In this document: piece by piece, positions 30,182 through 39,638 of the stretch
Numbering within the stretch: the first letter of the stretch is position 1
How the letters are laid out: each line of letters opens with the position of its first letter
Notes under the pieces: generated by a model
The model's database searches: none
What the model was told of the DNA's origin: nothing
What the model saw: only the letters and a program-made list of their open reading frames with translations
Assembly (NCBI GenBank): GCA_020846145.1
Contig: JADLEL010000178.1
Span: 1 to 43,220, forward strand
Length of the DNA: 43,220 nucleotides
Direction: 5' to 3'
Origin: Pirellulales bacterium
Lineage (GTDB): Bacteria; Planctomycetota; Planctomycetia; Pirellulales; Thermoguttaceae
Program-made: the position numbers and the translations under genes

Positions 30182-33100
30182 CTATTTGCGGCGAAGGCAC
30201 GCGCCGGCCAACGCCAAACCGGCCAGGGCCAAGAGCGCCAACGCGCTCGGCTCCGGCACGGCCGCGGCGCTGCTGCCGCCGATCGTCAGGGAGTTTTGAA
30301 CGATACTGGGGGCCGTCAAGACCGAAGTGCCGTTCACCCTCGTCGAACCCGTACCGCTGATTGCATTGACCGTATGAATGCCATCGATGATCCGGAAGAT
30401 GGCGTTATTGACGATCGACGAGGACGTTGCGATCTGGCCGCTGGTGGCAAGATCGAGGGATCCCGCGCTGATCGTCGTTGAACCGAGATAGCTATTCGCG
30501 GTGGATAGTATCAGCGAGCCGGAACCGATCTTGCTCAAATTGCCGTTGCCGTCGATCAGGCCGCTCAAGGTCAGGTTGGCCGCGGCGGAGCTCACATCGA
30601 ACTCCCCGGTGCCGCCGGTGGCCATCGTGAATTTCCGGGGGCTGGAGGCGGTGGCGCCGGTGTACCTCAAGGCGCCGGTTACGCCGCCGGTGTCGCCCAG
30701 GATCACGGGCAGGACGCTGTTGCCCAGCGGCCCGGCAACGCCGTCGTTGACCGTGGCCGTGGCCAGCGCGCCGGCCTTGACTTTCACCTGCCCGGTGTAG
30801 GTGTTCGTCCCGGAGAGGGTGAGGATTCCCAGGCCGATTTTCGTCAATCCACCGGAGACGTTTCCGGCATTCCAAGACAACGAGCCGACGGTGGCGGTGG
30901 TGAACGTGCCGCCGCCGGAGAGCGTCACGTAGGCGCCGTCCCCCTCGGTATAGCCCGTCCCGGGATTGGTGATCGTGAATCCCGTAACTTTCCCGAAGTT
31001 CGCGCTCGCGGGATCGAGGTCCACGCTGGCGATCGCGGTGGCGCCGGTGCCGGTGCCGCCGAGGATTTGGACCGCGGGCGCGCCGATGTATCCCGATCCG
31101 CCGTCGCTCAAGGCAATCCCGGTGAGGCCGCGCGTGCCGGCGGCGGCCGGAGTCTGCAGGTCTTTGGCAATCGTGATATCAAAACCGTTTGAGTCGATAA
31201 CGGCGCCTTCGCCATAAACATAAACATTCAGCGTCGCGTCCGTTGCCGTATTTCGAATGAATGCCGTACTGTTCGCGCGGGCCTGCAACGTTCCGCCGTG
31301 GAAGTTGAGCGTACCCTTGCCCGCCGCGGTATAAAGGTAAACCTGCCGCGTGGCGTGGACTCCGTTCGTTCCGTCCGTGGGGCTGCCGCCGCCGATGGCA
31401 CCCAGGTTGATAATGCCTTCCGCAGCGGAGGAAGATCTGCAGAACGCGTCCGCGTACGTTGAAAACAGGCCGGTGCCGCTAATATTAACGATGCCCTTAG
31501 AATTAGCGGCGACGCCAATATACGTATGGTAACTAAGGTTAGTTGTATCGGCGTAGCTTGCGCCACCGGAGATGTTGTAAACTCCCAAACCGCCGGTGTC
31601 GCCGATATACCACCGATACACCGACGTGGAAACGCCGCCGGTTTGGTCGAATACGCCGGTGCCGACATAGCCGATGACGGGCATGAAGTATCCCATGTCC
31701 ATCGTCGTGCTGCCGCCGGAGAGGTTCCAGTAAGCATAGCCACCCGCAACGGCGCCGCCCATTCTCCAGAAATCGCCGGCGGTGCCGACTTTGGTGCCTT
31801 TCACGGTGCCGCTGGCTACGAGCAGCGCTGCATCGGAGGCAATCGTTTCGATGGCCGTATCCAACTTACCGACATCGTAAACCGACCCGCTGCCGCCGTC
31901 GAACTTCAAGGTGCCGTTAATCAGATTGGTTTCCGTAACGGTAAGGGTGTTTGTGCCGTTATTGGTGAAGGTCAATCTTCCCGCACCGACTTTCGTGAAA
32001 GAGACCGCTTCGCAGACGATCGGGCCGCCGAACGTCATGCTGGTCGGCCTGCTGCCCACCGTGGTCAAATTGGGTCCGGTATCGATCGTCGCGGCCGATC
32101 GGACCGTTAAGCCGCGGTTCGTAACGGCGTCCGTAATGGTGCCCGGCTGGCCGGTATATCCATACCGTAAAACGCCGTTGACGACGAGGTTCGCCGCATC
32201 CACCGATGCGGCGCCGATCGAACTGGGAGAACCGGCATCGGCCAACTTGACCACTTCCAGGGTGCCGCCGGCCATGATCGTCGGGCCGGTGTAGCTGTTG
32301 GCGACGTTGGACAGCCTCAACGTTCCGGCCCCGCTCTTGACGATGCCGCCGGCGGCGGAGCCGTTGGCGATCACGCCGATCAGGTCGGCGTAATCCGTGG
32401 TGGAAGAGGCGTTGTCGTCCACCTGAATGGTGCGATTGCCGCCGTTCAAGTTGATGGCGTTTTCGAAGGTGGTGACGTTGCCGGCCGTCGTCGAGCCGAA
32501 TTTCAGCGTCCCCACGATCCTGCTGCCGACATCGGCCGGTGCATTGCCCCAATTTACGGCGTTCGCATTGCCGCCGATCTGCACGTTCATCGTGCCGTAG
32601 CCGGCCGAAAAACCGCCACCGTTGGCGGTCCATAGCAGTTTATTGGCGCCGCTGGCGGCGATTCCGCGGGTGAATATCACCCCGCTGTAGCCGTCGCTCT
32701 GCAGTACGCCGCCGTCGAGCACGAGGAAGCTGCCGTTGGGCAAGCCGGCTCCGTCGTTCGCCTGCAAGGCGCCGGAGGAAATCACCGTGTCGCCGTTATA
32801 GGTGCTGCCGGCGAATGCGGCCAACACCAGGGTGCCGTCCCCCGTCTTCGACAAGCCCGCCGTGCCGGTGGAGTTGCTGACGACGCCGGTCAGGACGGTG
32901 TAGTCCATGTTGGTCGCGGTGTTGTCTTCTACATTGATGGTGCGGGTCGCGCCGTTGAGATCGATGCCGTTCTCGAAAATCGTAACGTTGGCGCTGGTGC
33001 GCGAGCCGAATTTCAGCGTCCCCACGATTTCGCTGCCGACGGTGCTCCCCCACGTCAGCGTACCGGAGGCTCCGCCCACGTTTACGTTGAACGCCGAGGC

Positions 33101-36100
33101 GCCGGCGGAGAAGCCGCCGCCGTTGGCCGTCCATTGGAAGGCGGCTCCCGACGTGCTTAACGGCCGCGTAAAGGAGCCGTAGATGCTTTCCAATACGCCG
33201 CCGTCGAGGCTGAGGAAGCTGGCGGTGGGCAAGCCCGTGCCCTCATCGGCCGCCAGAGCGCCGGCGTGGATCGTCGTCGCGCCCGTATAGGTGTTCGTTC
33301 CGCTCAAGGTCAGCGTTCCGGCGCCCAACTTGTCCAGACCGCCGGTGGTGGTGTTGGCGGCCAGAACGACCGTGCCCGCCGCGCTGGTCCCCCCGCCGCC
33401 GCGCAATTTGACCGTCAGCACGTCGGTGCCGGTAACGTATCCCGAACCGGGATTCGTGATCGTGAATCCCGTAACGACGCCGCCGGAAATCACGGCATTG
33501 GCCGATGCGCCGACGCCCACGCCGCCCGTCGAGGTAATTTCCACAACGGGCGGGCTGACATAACCGGAACCGCCGTTATCGACCGTGATGCTCGTCAAGC
33601 CTTCGCCGGTGGGCGGCTGCAGGGCGTTGGTAATGGTGATGTTCGTGCCGTTGGTATCGATGTTGGCGCCTTCCGAGTAAATAGTAACGGTCGTGCCTTC
33701 CAGAAAATTCGGGGCGTTGACCGGATTGGCGGTACCGGCATTATTGGGGGAAAGGGCTTGCAGCGTTCCCCCGTGGAAATTAATCAGCGACGTAGAAAGG
33801 GATCCGATGGTTAACTGCCTCAACGCCGTGGTGGAGGAGAATAGTCCGCCGCCGCCGGCGGGATTCGCCGGCGTGGCGACGGCCCCCAAGTTCAGGATCG
33901 CCCGATCGTTTGCCGTATATCCGCCGATGGCGAACATATCGTCGGAGTCGGTGCTGTAACAGCTAAAATGGCCGGTCCCCGTAACGTTCATCACGCCGCC
34001 GCCGGCACCGCCGCCGATGCCGCTTTTGGACGTGTGGTTGGTAAACTCGGCGGAAGCCGTGCCTCCCGAGAGGTTGTAAACGCCAAAGGCGTTTTCATAA
34101 CCGCCGGTTGTGCTGGTGGAGTAATGCCCGCCGACCCAGAGCGAAGAGCCAACCTCACGGGTGCCGCCGGTCTGTTCGAACAGACCGCCGCCTCGGATGC
34201 CCACTTCGAGAACGCCGCCGGTTTTCAAGATGCCGTTGCTTAATTGATAGTAACCGTCGGAAGTAACTATGGGTCCAGTGGTCGTCGGGGCCTGATTGGC
34301 GAGATAAGCGGAGTCATGCACGAATACCGAGCCGCCGGATTGGAAAACGGCGGCGGAGTTACCCGCCGTCTCGCCGATTACCGCAGTGGTGTTGCTCACG
34401 ATCTGCGAGTCGCCGGAGACGATCAGCGTGGCTTTGCCGTTGTTGGCGCCGGCCGTCGAACTGTATCCCATGTGGAGATACCAGGTATCCAATTTCGCGT
34501 TGTTAACGGTCAACTTGGATTCGACGTTCCCGGTTCCGTTGTCGTAGCCCACGAAAGTGGAGCCATCGACGATCAGTGAACCGCTGTTGATCTCCATTTC
34601 CGCGGCATCCGTGCCGTCGCCCACGACCAGATACGAGGACTGCGCAGAGGCATCGGGCCGCATGGTGTAAACGGAAGCGGCGCCGCCGTTGAGAATGACC
34701 TTTCCCTGCCGCACGTAGATATCGGCATGGGTAAGGATGTTATCGCTTCCCGAATTGGTGAAGCTCAACGTTCCCGCGCCCGTCTTGACCAGGGAGGACA
34801 AGCCCAAGCTATTGATTCGGCCCGAGAAGGTTAAATCGGCGTCGGTCTCGATCGTGCTGGCCTGATCGGCGGCGGGGTCGTATCCGCGAAGCGTGAAGCC
34901 GCGGTCGATCACCGCGTTGCCGCCGGTATAGCGCAAGGTGCCGGTAAGCACCAGGTTTTCCGGGGCGGCGGAGGATTGCCCGATCGAACTAACGCTCCCG
35001 CCGTTGGCCAAGGAAGAGACTTCCAGCGTGCCGCCGTTGAGGATCGTCGCGCCGGCGTAATCGTTGCCCGCGTTGGTCAGGGCCAACGTGCCTGCGCCGG
35101 TTTTAATCCAATTGCCCGAACCGCTGAGCTTGCCGCTCACGGTCAACACCGCGGCGGCGTCGTTGACATTGATTCGCGGATTCGTTGACGGCGTGATGAT
35201 ATCGACGGCGATCGCGTGGCTGCCCTGCGTAACCGTGATTTGCGCGTCGGCCGCGAGCGCGGATTGCAGATTCAGCTTTTTCCCCGCGTCGGTGGAGAGC
35301 GTATAGGCGGTTGCGCCGTCGATGATCAGGGAGCTTAAATCCAGATCGCCGGTCAGCCCGGCATTCAAATTGACGGTTCCGCCGCCGGCGCTCCCCAGCA
35401 ACGCCTGCTGGTTCGTCCCATCCGGGGCCACGGCGCCGGACCAATTGGTGGTGACGGTATAATCCCCGCCCGCGGCATTGTTCCACTGGTTCCCCAGCGT
35501 CAGGTCGGCGAAAGTCGCCTCCACGTTGCTTCCGTTCCAGGCCGTGGCGACGGAGACGGTGCCGAGGCTATCGACCGCCGGCTTGACGTTCACCGTGCCC
35601 GTCATGCTGCCGGTATAGTTTAATAGGGTCCACGCGGCCAAGGGCGAGGGCGGAGCGGAAAGATTCACGATCAAATCGGACGCGCCGCCGCTGGCGGTAA
35701 TATTCCCGTTCACTTGCAGCAAACTCGCAGCCGTCGCCGAAACGACGGGCCGCAAGATCGCATTGTTTCCCACCGTGAGGCCGGAGATCGTGAGCGTTCC
35801 CGTGGTAGCGCCGTTGCCGGGGGAAACGATTCCGAGCGAGTTCACGGTCGTGGCGGGCTGCGCGGCGGCGGTAATCCCGCCGAGGGCGGCGTTGCCGGCG
35901 ACCGTGATGCCCGACGAAGTAGCGATCGATCCCGTGACGATCAACTGTCCTTCGTTGACCGAGGTGGCGCCGGTGTAGGTGTTCGTGGCGCTCAAGGTGA
36001 GCGTGCCCGCGCCGAGTTTCGTCAGGCCGCCGGAGACATTCGCGGTGCGCGAGGCCGGATTCAGCGTGGCGGGCGTAGTCGGATTGCCGCCCACTAGGGT

Positions 36101-37594
36101 AAACGTCGCCGCCGTGGTCGCGCTATAGCCCGTCCCCGGATTGGTCATCACGATGCTATTGAGCGTGCCGTCGAGATTCAGCACCGCAATGGCGGTTGCG
36201 CCCGTGCCGCTTGCACCGGTAATCTTGACGATGGGCGGACTGGTATAGCCGGCGCCGGGATTGTTGACGGTCGGGGCCACCACGCCGTTTCCGGCCGGGG
36301 CGGCCAGAGCGGTGGCAATGGTGATGGCGTAGCTGTCCGTATCGATGTTTGCCCCTTCGCCATAAACGTAGTTGGTGGTTGCCTCCAGAAAATTCCCCTG
36401 GTTGCTCCGCGCTCGCAGGGTTCCCCCATGAAAGTTGACTAACCCCAAAGTGCCGGTTGCGGAATGCTTCAATAATCTATTGGTGGCAAGAACTCCCCCG
36501 CCGCTGCCGACGGCCCCTAAATTCACAATGCCTTTGCCATTCGTATCATACCCCACATACATGCTGCTGTTGCCGCCGATGGTGATTTGTCCGCCGCTAA
36601 GGTTCAGAACGCCGGTGCCTCCCCTTGAACCTATCACGCTGTTGCCCCCGGTCTTATTGAAATTGCCCACGCCCGCCGTCATGTTGTACACTCCAAAAGC
36701 GCTTGCGGAAGTCGTGGAGCCTTCAATGTTGCCGCCGACGATGATCCGATACGCATTGCTCACGGTGCCGCCGGTTTGTTCGTAGAGGCCGTTGGCGTAC
36801 TGGCCGACGTAGAAGGCACCCTGGCCCGTTGAGTTGGAATATCCCTGGGCCGTGATCGTGCCGGTGCCCGATAACTTGTAGTAGCCGTAGGCGGAGGTGC
36901 CGCCGCTTTCACCGCCGCCGATGGAGACATTCCCGCCGACGTTTACGGTTCCGGCGCTTTGCACGTTCATTCCCGTGCCTTGATATCCGACGTAGTAAAT
37001 GGCGGTAATGTTGATGGCGCCTCCCGTTTGGGTAAGCTTGCCGCTGGAGCCGGAGTAGGCGATGGCCATGTTCGGGCCGGAAAACATACTCGTCTGCAGG
37101 ACGCCGCCGCTAATGGTCAATTCTCCTTTGGTGTCGGCGGCGTATCCGACGCGAAGGGTGTCGCCGAAGGTCGCCGTTCCGCCGGTTTGATTAAAAATTC
37201 CAGTGGCGCCGGCCGTGTGTCCCAAGTACAAATACCCGCCGCTCGTTAGCGAGCCACCGCTCTGCGTGTGCGTACCCGTGGATCGATAGGCGCCGACTAC
37301 GTAGCTGCCGGTCATGACCGTCGAACCGGTCCCCGAGATGTCGATCCCGCCGTTTCCGCCCGCGTAGGAGATCCATAAATTAACGAGCGCGGGGTCATAA
37401 GGCGCCGCAAGCGCGGCCGTCGTGCCGTTGTTAATGATGGCGACATCGCCCGCCAGCGGAGGATTGGCAATCCATGTTGTTCCTCCAAAGGGATCGCTGT
37501 CGGCGCCGGCCCAAAACACCTGTGCGGCAGGAGCGGGAACGATCGACAAGCCGATCAACAAAAGGAACGATACGACTTTGAGCAAAAGATTCAT
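30182..37594 (-). CDS. Giant secreted/surface protein with autotransporter-type beta-strand repeats and PEP-CTERM tail
   Basis: From ATG 37594 the protein has 2470 residues. It starts with a signal peptide (MNLLLKVVSFLLLIGLSIVP...APAAQ) and ends in AVPEPSALALLALAGLALAG then ACLRRK, a PEP-CTERM sorting signal: VPEP, one membrane helix, basic tail. In between I count nine copies of the autotransporter-associated beta-strand repeat (PATR; consensus GxLTKxGAGTLTLSGTNTYTG). There are also many QTGG/SGG beta-helix turns, and three large modules of the order QTGG region, FHGGTL, YGEGAxID, GGSGYxxPPxVxI, NPGTGY, PATR. A block of about 150 residues (around TANGGGFSAG...FENGIDLNGA) is tandemly duplicated. 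Such proteins form extended beta-helices on the outside; the binding partner is unknown. GAGGAG lies about 9 nt before the ATG. A longer frame to 37651 lacks a signal peptide start. No exosortase is in the window. Confidence 0.9.
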   Translation of the reverse strand: MNLLLKVVSFLLLIGLSIVPAPAAQVFWAGADSDPFGGTTWIANPPLAGDVAIINNGTTAALAAPYDPALVNLWISYAGGNGGIDISGTGSTVMTGSYVVGAYRSTGTHTQSGGSLTSGGYLYLGHTAGATGIFNQTGGTATFGDTLRVGYAADTKGELTISGGVLQTSMFSGPNMAIAYSGSSGKLTQTGGAINITAIYYVGYQGTGMNVQSAGTVNVGGNVSIGGGESGGTSAYGYYKLSGTGTITAQGYSNSTGQGAFYVGQYANGLYEQTGGTVSNAYRIIVGGNIEGSTTSASAFGVYNMTAGVGNFNKTGGNSVIGSRGGTGVLNLSGGQITIGGNSSMYVGYDTNGKGIVNLGAVGSGGGVLATNRLLKHSATGTLGLVNFHGGTLRARSNQGNFLEATTNYVYGEGANIDTDSYAITIATALAAPAGNGVVAPTVNNPGAGYTSPPIVKITGASGTGATAIAVLNLDGTLNSIVMTNPGTGYSATTAATFTLVGGNPTTPATLNPASRTANVSGGLTKLGAGTLTLSATNTYTGATSVNEGQLIVTGSIATSSGITVAGNAALGGITAAAQPATTVNSLGIVSPGNGATTGTLTISGLTVGNNAILRPVVSATAASLLQVNGNITASGGASDLIVNLSAPPSPLAAWTLLNYTGSMTGTVNVKPAVDSLGTVSVATAWNGSNVEATFADLTLGNQWNNAAGGDYTVTTNWSGAVAPDGTNQQALLGSAGGGTVNLNAGLTGDLDLSSLIIDGATAYTLSTDAGKKLNLQSALAADAQITVTQGSHAIAVDIITPSTNPRINVNDAAAVLTVSGKLSGSGNWIKTGAGTLALTNAGNDYAGATILNGGTLEVSSLANGGSVSSIGQSSAAPENLVLTGTLRYTGGNAVIDRGFTLRGYDPAADQASTIETDADLTFSGRINSLGLSSLVKTGAGTLSFTNSGSDNILTHADIYVRQGKVILNGGAASVYTMRPDASAQSSYLVVGDGTDAAEMEINSGSLIVDGSTFVGYDNGTGNVESKLTVNNAKLDTWYLHMGYSSTAGANNGKATLIVSGDSQIVSNTTAVIGETAGNSAAVFQSGGSVFVHDSAYLANQAPTTTGPIVTSDGYYQLSNGILKTGGVLEVGIRGGGLFEQTGGTREVGSSLWVGGHYSTSTTGGYENAFGVYNLSGGTASAEFTNHTSKSGIGGGAGGGVMNVTGTGHFSCYSTDSDDMFAIGGYTANDRAILNLGAVATPANPAGGGGLFSSTTALRQLTIGSLSTSLINFHGGTLQALSPNNAGTANPVNAPNFLEGTTVTIYSEGANIDTNGTNITITNALQPPTGEGLTSITVDNGGSGYVSPPVVEITSTGGVGVGASANAVISGGVVTGFTITNPGSGYVTGTDVLTVKLRGGGGTSAAGTVVLAANTTTGGLDKLGAGTLTLSGTNTYTGATTIHAGALAADEGTGLPTASFLSLDGGVLESIYGSFTRPLSTSGAAFQWTANGGGFSAGASAFNVNVGGASGTLTWGSTVGSEIVGTLKFGSRTSANVTIFENGIDLNGATRTINVEDNTATNMDYTVLTGVVSNSTGTAGLSKTGDGTLVLAAFAGSTYNGDTVISSGALQANDGAGLPNGSFLVLDGGVLQSDGYSGVIFTRGIAASGANKLLWTANGGGFSAGYGTMNVQIGGNANAVNWGNAPADVGSRIVGTLKFGSTTAGNVTTFENAINLNGGNRTIQVDDNASSTTDYADLIGVIANGSAAGGIVKSGAGTLRLSNVANSYTGPTIMAGGTLEVVKLADAGSPSSIGAASVDAANLVVNGVLRYGYTGQPGTITDAVTNRGLTVRSAATIDTGPNLTTVGSRPTSMTFGGPIVCEAVSFTKVGAGRLTFTNNGTNTLTVTETNLINGTLKFDGGSGSVYDVGKLDTAIETIASDAALLVASGTVKGTKVGTAGDFWRMGGAVAGGYAYWNLSGGSTTMDMGYFMPVIGYVGTGVFDQTGGVSTSVYRWYIGDTGGLGVYNISGGASYADTTNLSYHTYIGVAANSKGIVNISGTGLFSTYADAFCRSSSAAEGIINLGAIGGGSPTDGTNGVHATRQVYLYTAAGKGTLNFHGGTLQARANSTAFIRNTATDATLNVYVYGEGAVIDSNGFDITIAKDLQTPAAAGTRGLTGIALSDGGSGYIGAPAVQILGGTGTGATAIASVDLDPASANFGKVTGFTITNPGTGYTEGDGAYVTLSGGGTFTTATVGSLSWNAGNVSGGLTKIGLGILTLSGTNTYTGQVKVKAGALATATVNDGVAGPLGNSVLPVILGDTGGVTGALRYTGATASSPRKFTMATGGTGEFDVSSAAANLTLSGLIDGNGNLSKIGSGSLILSTANSYLGSTTISAGSLDLATSGQIATSSSIVNNAIFRIIDGIHTVNAISGTGSTRVNGTSVLTAPSIVQNSLTIGGSSAAAVPEPSALALLALAGLALAGACLRRK

Positions 37595-38055
37595 AAAAGA
37601 AACTCCTCTGAAAAAGTGCGGCAACGGTCGAAGCGGCCGTTGCCCAATCACGGAAGTGGATTTACATTACTCACGGCAAAGCAACCGAGGGGAGCACGGA
37701 AAACGAACTCCCCTAAAAAGTCTGTTTACTCAAGAAACAACCAAGGCACAAAAAGAATCCGGTGCAAAAAACTGAATGAGCAAATATATTCGATACCATT
37801 TATCTTATCCGAATATCCGTAAAAGTCAATCCACTGTCATTTCGTATTTCCCCGGTCGTTCAATTCCAACAAAAAACGAAAAAGGCATAAAATTTGCCGC
37901 CAAGTTTTCAACCAGGATTACGCCTCCCACGAACATCGCCGGCGAGCCTCCCCGAGCCACGCCGACAATGCGCCCTTCCGTCGAGGGGTATGTAGAAAAA
38001 ATCCGCCCTTTATCTTCGTCGGCCGAAGCTCACGCCCGCTGCCTCCAGTCAATGC
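37595..38055. other. Gene-free region upstream of the giant surface-protein gene
   Basis: Several short frames exist but none has supporting features. The region includes an AT-rich stretch (37740-37900), the likely site of the promoter of the minus-strand giant gene. I could not settle on a specific -35/-10 pair. Downstream of it lies the partial Family A repeat. Confidence 0.4.
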
Positions 38056-38160
38056 AACCGTTTGCAGGGGACGGTCCCGATTTTCGCGGTGCAAAATAGG
38101 ATAACGCCGGAAAAATGCTCATTCGCCGCGAAAATGGGACTGTCCCCCCTCGCGCCGCGC
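38056..38160. repeat. Family A repeat, copy 4 (first hairpin only, diverged)
   Basis: AACCGTTTGCAGGGGACGG, TCCCGATTTTCGCGGTGCAA and CGCCGCGAAAATGGGACTGT repeat the left hairpin of the 210-bp element, ending CTCGCGCCGCGC. The second hairpin is missing and the loop has changed. It has more substitutions than copies 1-3. Confidence 0.88.
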
Positions 38161-38270
38161 GCCGATCCCCGCCGAAACCTCTCCCGCTTGGGAAGCATCT
38201 CGCCGGTTCGCGTCTTTAAGGTAGAGTTGTAAAGTTTCCCGAGATCCCGCATTCTTCATAAAAGCGATTT

Positions 38271-38325
38271 GTAGAAGCGGCATCTTGCCGCTTTCGCCTA
38301 AAATGCGGCAGGATGCCGCATCTAC
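38271..38325. repeat. REP pair K (GTAG + AGCGGCAtctTGCCGCT; inverted partner ending CTAC)
   Basis: GTAG is followed by the hairpin AGCGGCATCTTGCCGCT. After about 10 nt comes ATGCGGCAGGATGCCGCAT and CTAC. It has the same GTAG-hairpin, head-to-head layout as Families B and C but an unrelated stem. It lies just upstream of the HlyD-type gene. Confidence 0.88.
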
Positions 38326-38389
38326 GATGTTTATGAATCATCCGGGAGATTATGCCGGTTTTCAAGAAATGATTCATCCGCTTTCGGTC

Positions 38390-39571
38390 ATGAAAAAGGT
38401 TGCCGGAATAGTAATCGTCGTTCTTTTGATCGGATCGGCCGCGTTCGCCGGCTATTGGTATTGGTTTCTTCGAAAAAACGAACCGCGAAAAGTTCTCCAG
38501 GTTTCGGGAAACATCGAAACCACCGAAGTCGAAATGAGCTTCAAGATCCCCGGCCGGGTCGTCGCGCGGTATGTCGATGAAGGCCAGATGATCGAAGCGG
38601 GTAATCCCGTCGCCCAACTCGAAGACGCCGATTTGCGGCAGGAAGCCGCCCTGCGAAACGCCGAATTGCAAGCCGCCCGCGCGCAACTCGACGAATTCCG
38701 CGAAGGCTCCCGCAAACAGGACATCGCCGCCGCGGAAGCCGCCATGCAGCGGGCCAAAGCCACCCTCGAAGACCTCGAAGCCGGCCCGCGGAAACAGGAA
38801 ATCGCCGCCGCCCAAGCCGCCGTCAACGCCTCCGCCGCGGAACGCGATCGGGCGATTTCCGATTTCGACCGCGCCAAACTCCTGATGCCCGACAAAGCCA
38901 TTTCCAAGGAAAGTTACGATCTGGCCAAATCGCTCCTCCAAATCGCCGAGGCGCGGTTGCTCGACAACCGGAAAAAGCTCGAATTGCTCGAAGCCGGCTA
39001 CCGGGAGAATCAGATCGCGGCCGCCCGCGCGGCCTGGGAGCAGGCCCAGTGGCAATACGACGTAATCGAGGAAGGTCCCCGCCGGCAGGAAATCGAACGC
39101 GCCCAAGCCCGCGTCCGCCAGGCCGAAGCGGCCTTGAAACTCGCCGAAACCCGAGTCGGCTACGCCGCCATTGTTTCGCCCATGACCGGCATGGCGCTTT
39201 CCAAAAATATCGAGCCCGGCGAGTACGTCGCCCCCGGCACGCCCGTCGTCACCATCGGCGATCTGGTCAACGTCTGGGTGCGGGCGTACATCCCCGAAGA
39301 ACTCAGCGGCCGCGTAAAATATGGGCAAAAAGTCCTCGTGACGACCGACTCCGGCGGGGAATACGTCGGCCGCGTGTCGTTCATCTCGCACGAGGCCGAA
39401 TTCACGCCCAAAAACGTGCAGACCCAAAAAGAACGCGTGAAGCTCGTCTATCGCATCAAAATCGACATCCGCAATCCGAAAATGGATCTCAATCCCGGTA
39501 TGCCCGTCGATGGCGTCATCGAGATGGATCCCGAACCGGCGAGCCGGGCCGTCCTCGGCCCGGGCAAATGA
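38390..39571 (+). CDS. HlyD/membrane-fusion-protein family periplasmic adaptor
   Basis: From ATG 38390 the protein has 393 residues: a signal anchor (MKKVAGIVIVVLLIGSAAFA, residues 1-20), the biotinyl-lipoyl-like half (VSGNIETTEVEMSFKIPGRV, then VARYVDEGQMIEAGNPVAQL), a long Ala/Glu/Arg-rich coiled coil (about 80-245), then the second half-motif YAAIVSPMTGMALSKNIEPG and the beta-barrel with VWVRAYIPEELSGRVKYGQK. It resembles YbhG-type adaptors of tripartite ABC exporters. The usual ABC ATPase and permease genes are not next to it. The start is uncertain: ATG 38369 and 38333 are in frame and no clear ribosome-binding site exists. A perfect 8-bp hairpin, CCGGGCCGtcctCGGCCCGG, lies at the end of the gene. 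Confidence 0.88.
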   Translation: MKKVAGIVIVVLLIGSAAFAGYWYWFLRKNEPRKVLQVSGNIETTEVEMSFKIPGRVVARYVDEGQMIEAGNPVAQLEDADLRQEAALRNAELQAARAQLDEFREGSRKQDIAAAEAAMQRAKATLEDLEAGPRKQEIAAAQAAVNASAAERDRAISDFDRAKLLMPDKAISKESYDLAKSLLQIAEARLLDNRKKLELLEAGYRENQIAAARAAWEQAQWQYDVIEEGPRRQEIERAQARVRQAEAALKLAETRVGYAAIVSPMTGMALSKNIEPGEYVAPGTPVVTIGDLVNVWVRAYIPEELSGRVKYGQKVLVTTDSGGEYVGRVSFISHEAEFTPKNVQTQKERVKLVYRIKIDIRNPKMDLNPGMPVDGVIEMDPEPASRAVLGPGK

Positions 39572-39638
39572 TCCCACCCGCGAAAAATCAATTGCACCGC
39601 GTCTTCGCGTCTCGGCGCGAAAATCCGCCCCCTTCCCC

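Noticed and set aside
38216..39577. Long minus-strand frame (453 codons) opposite the HlyD-type gene
   Set aside because: It is a composition-driven shadow of the adaptor gene, rich in Gly/Phe/Asp with no family features.
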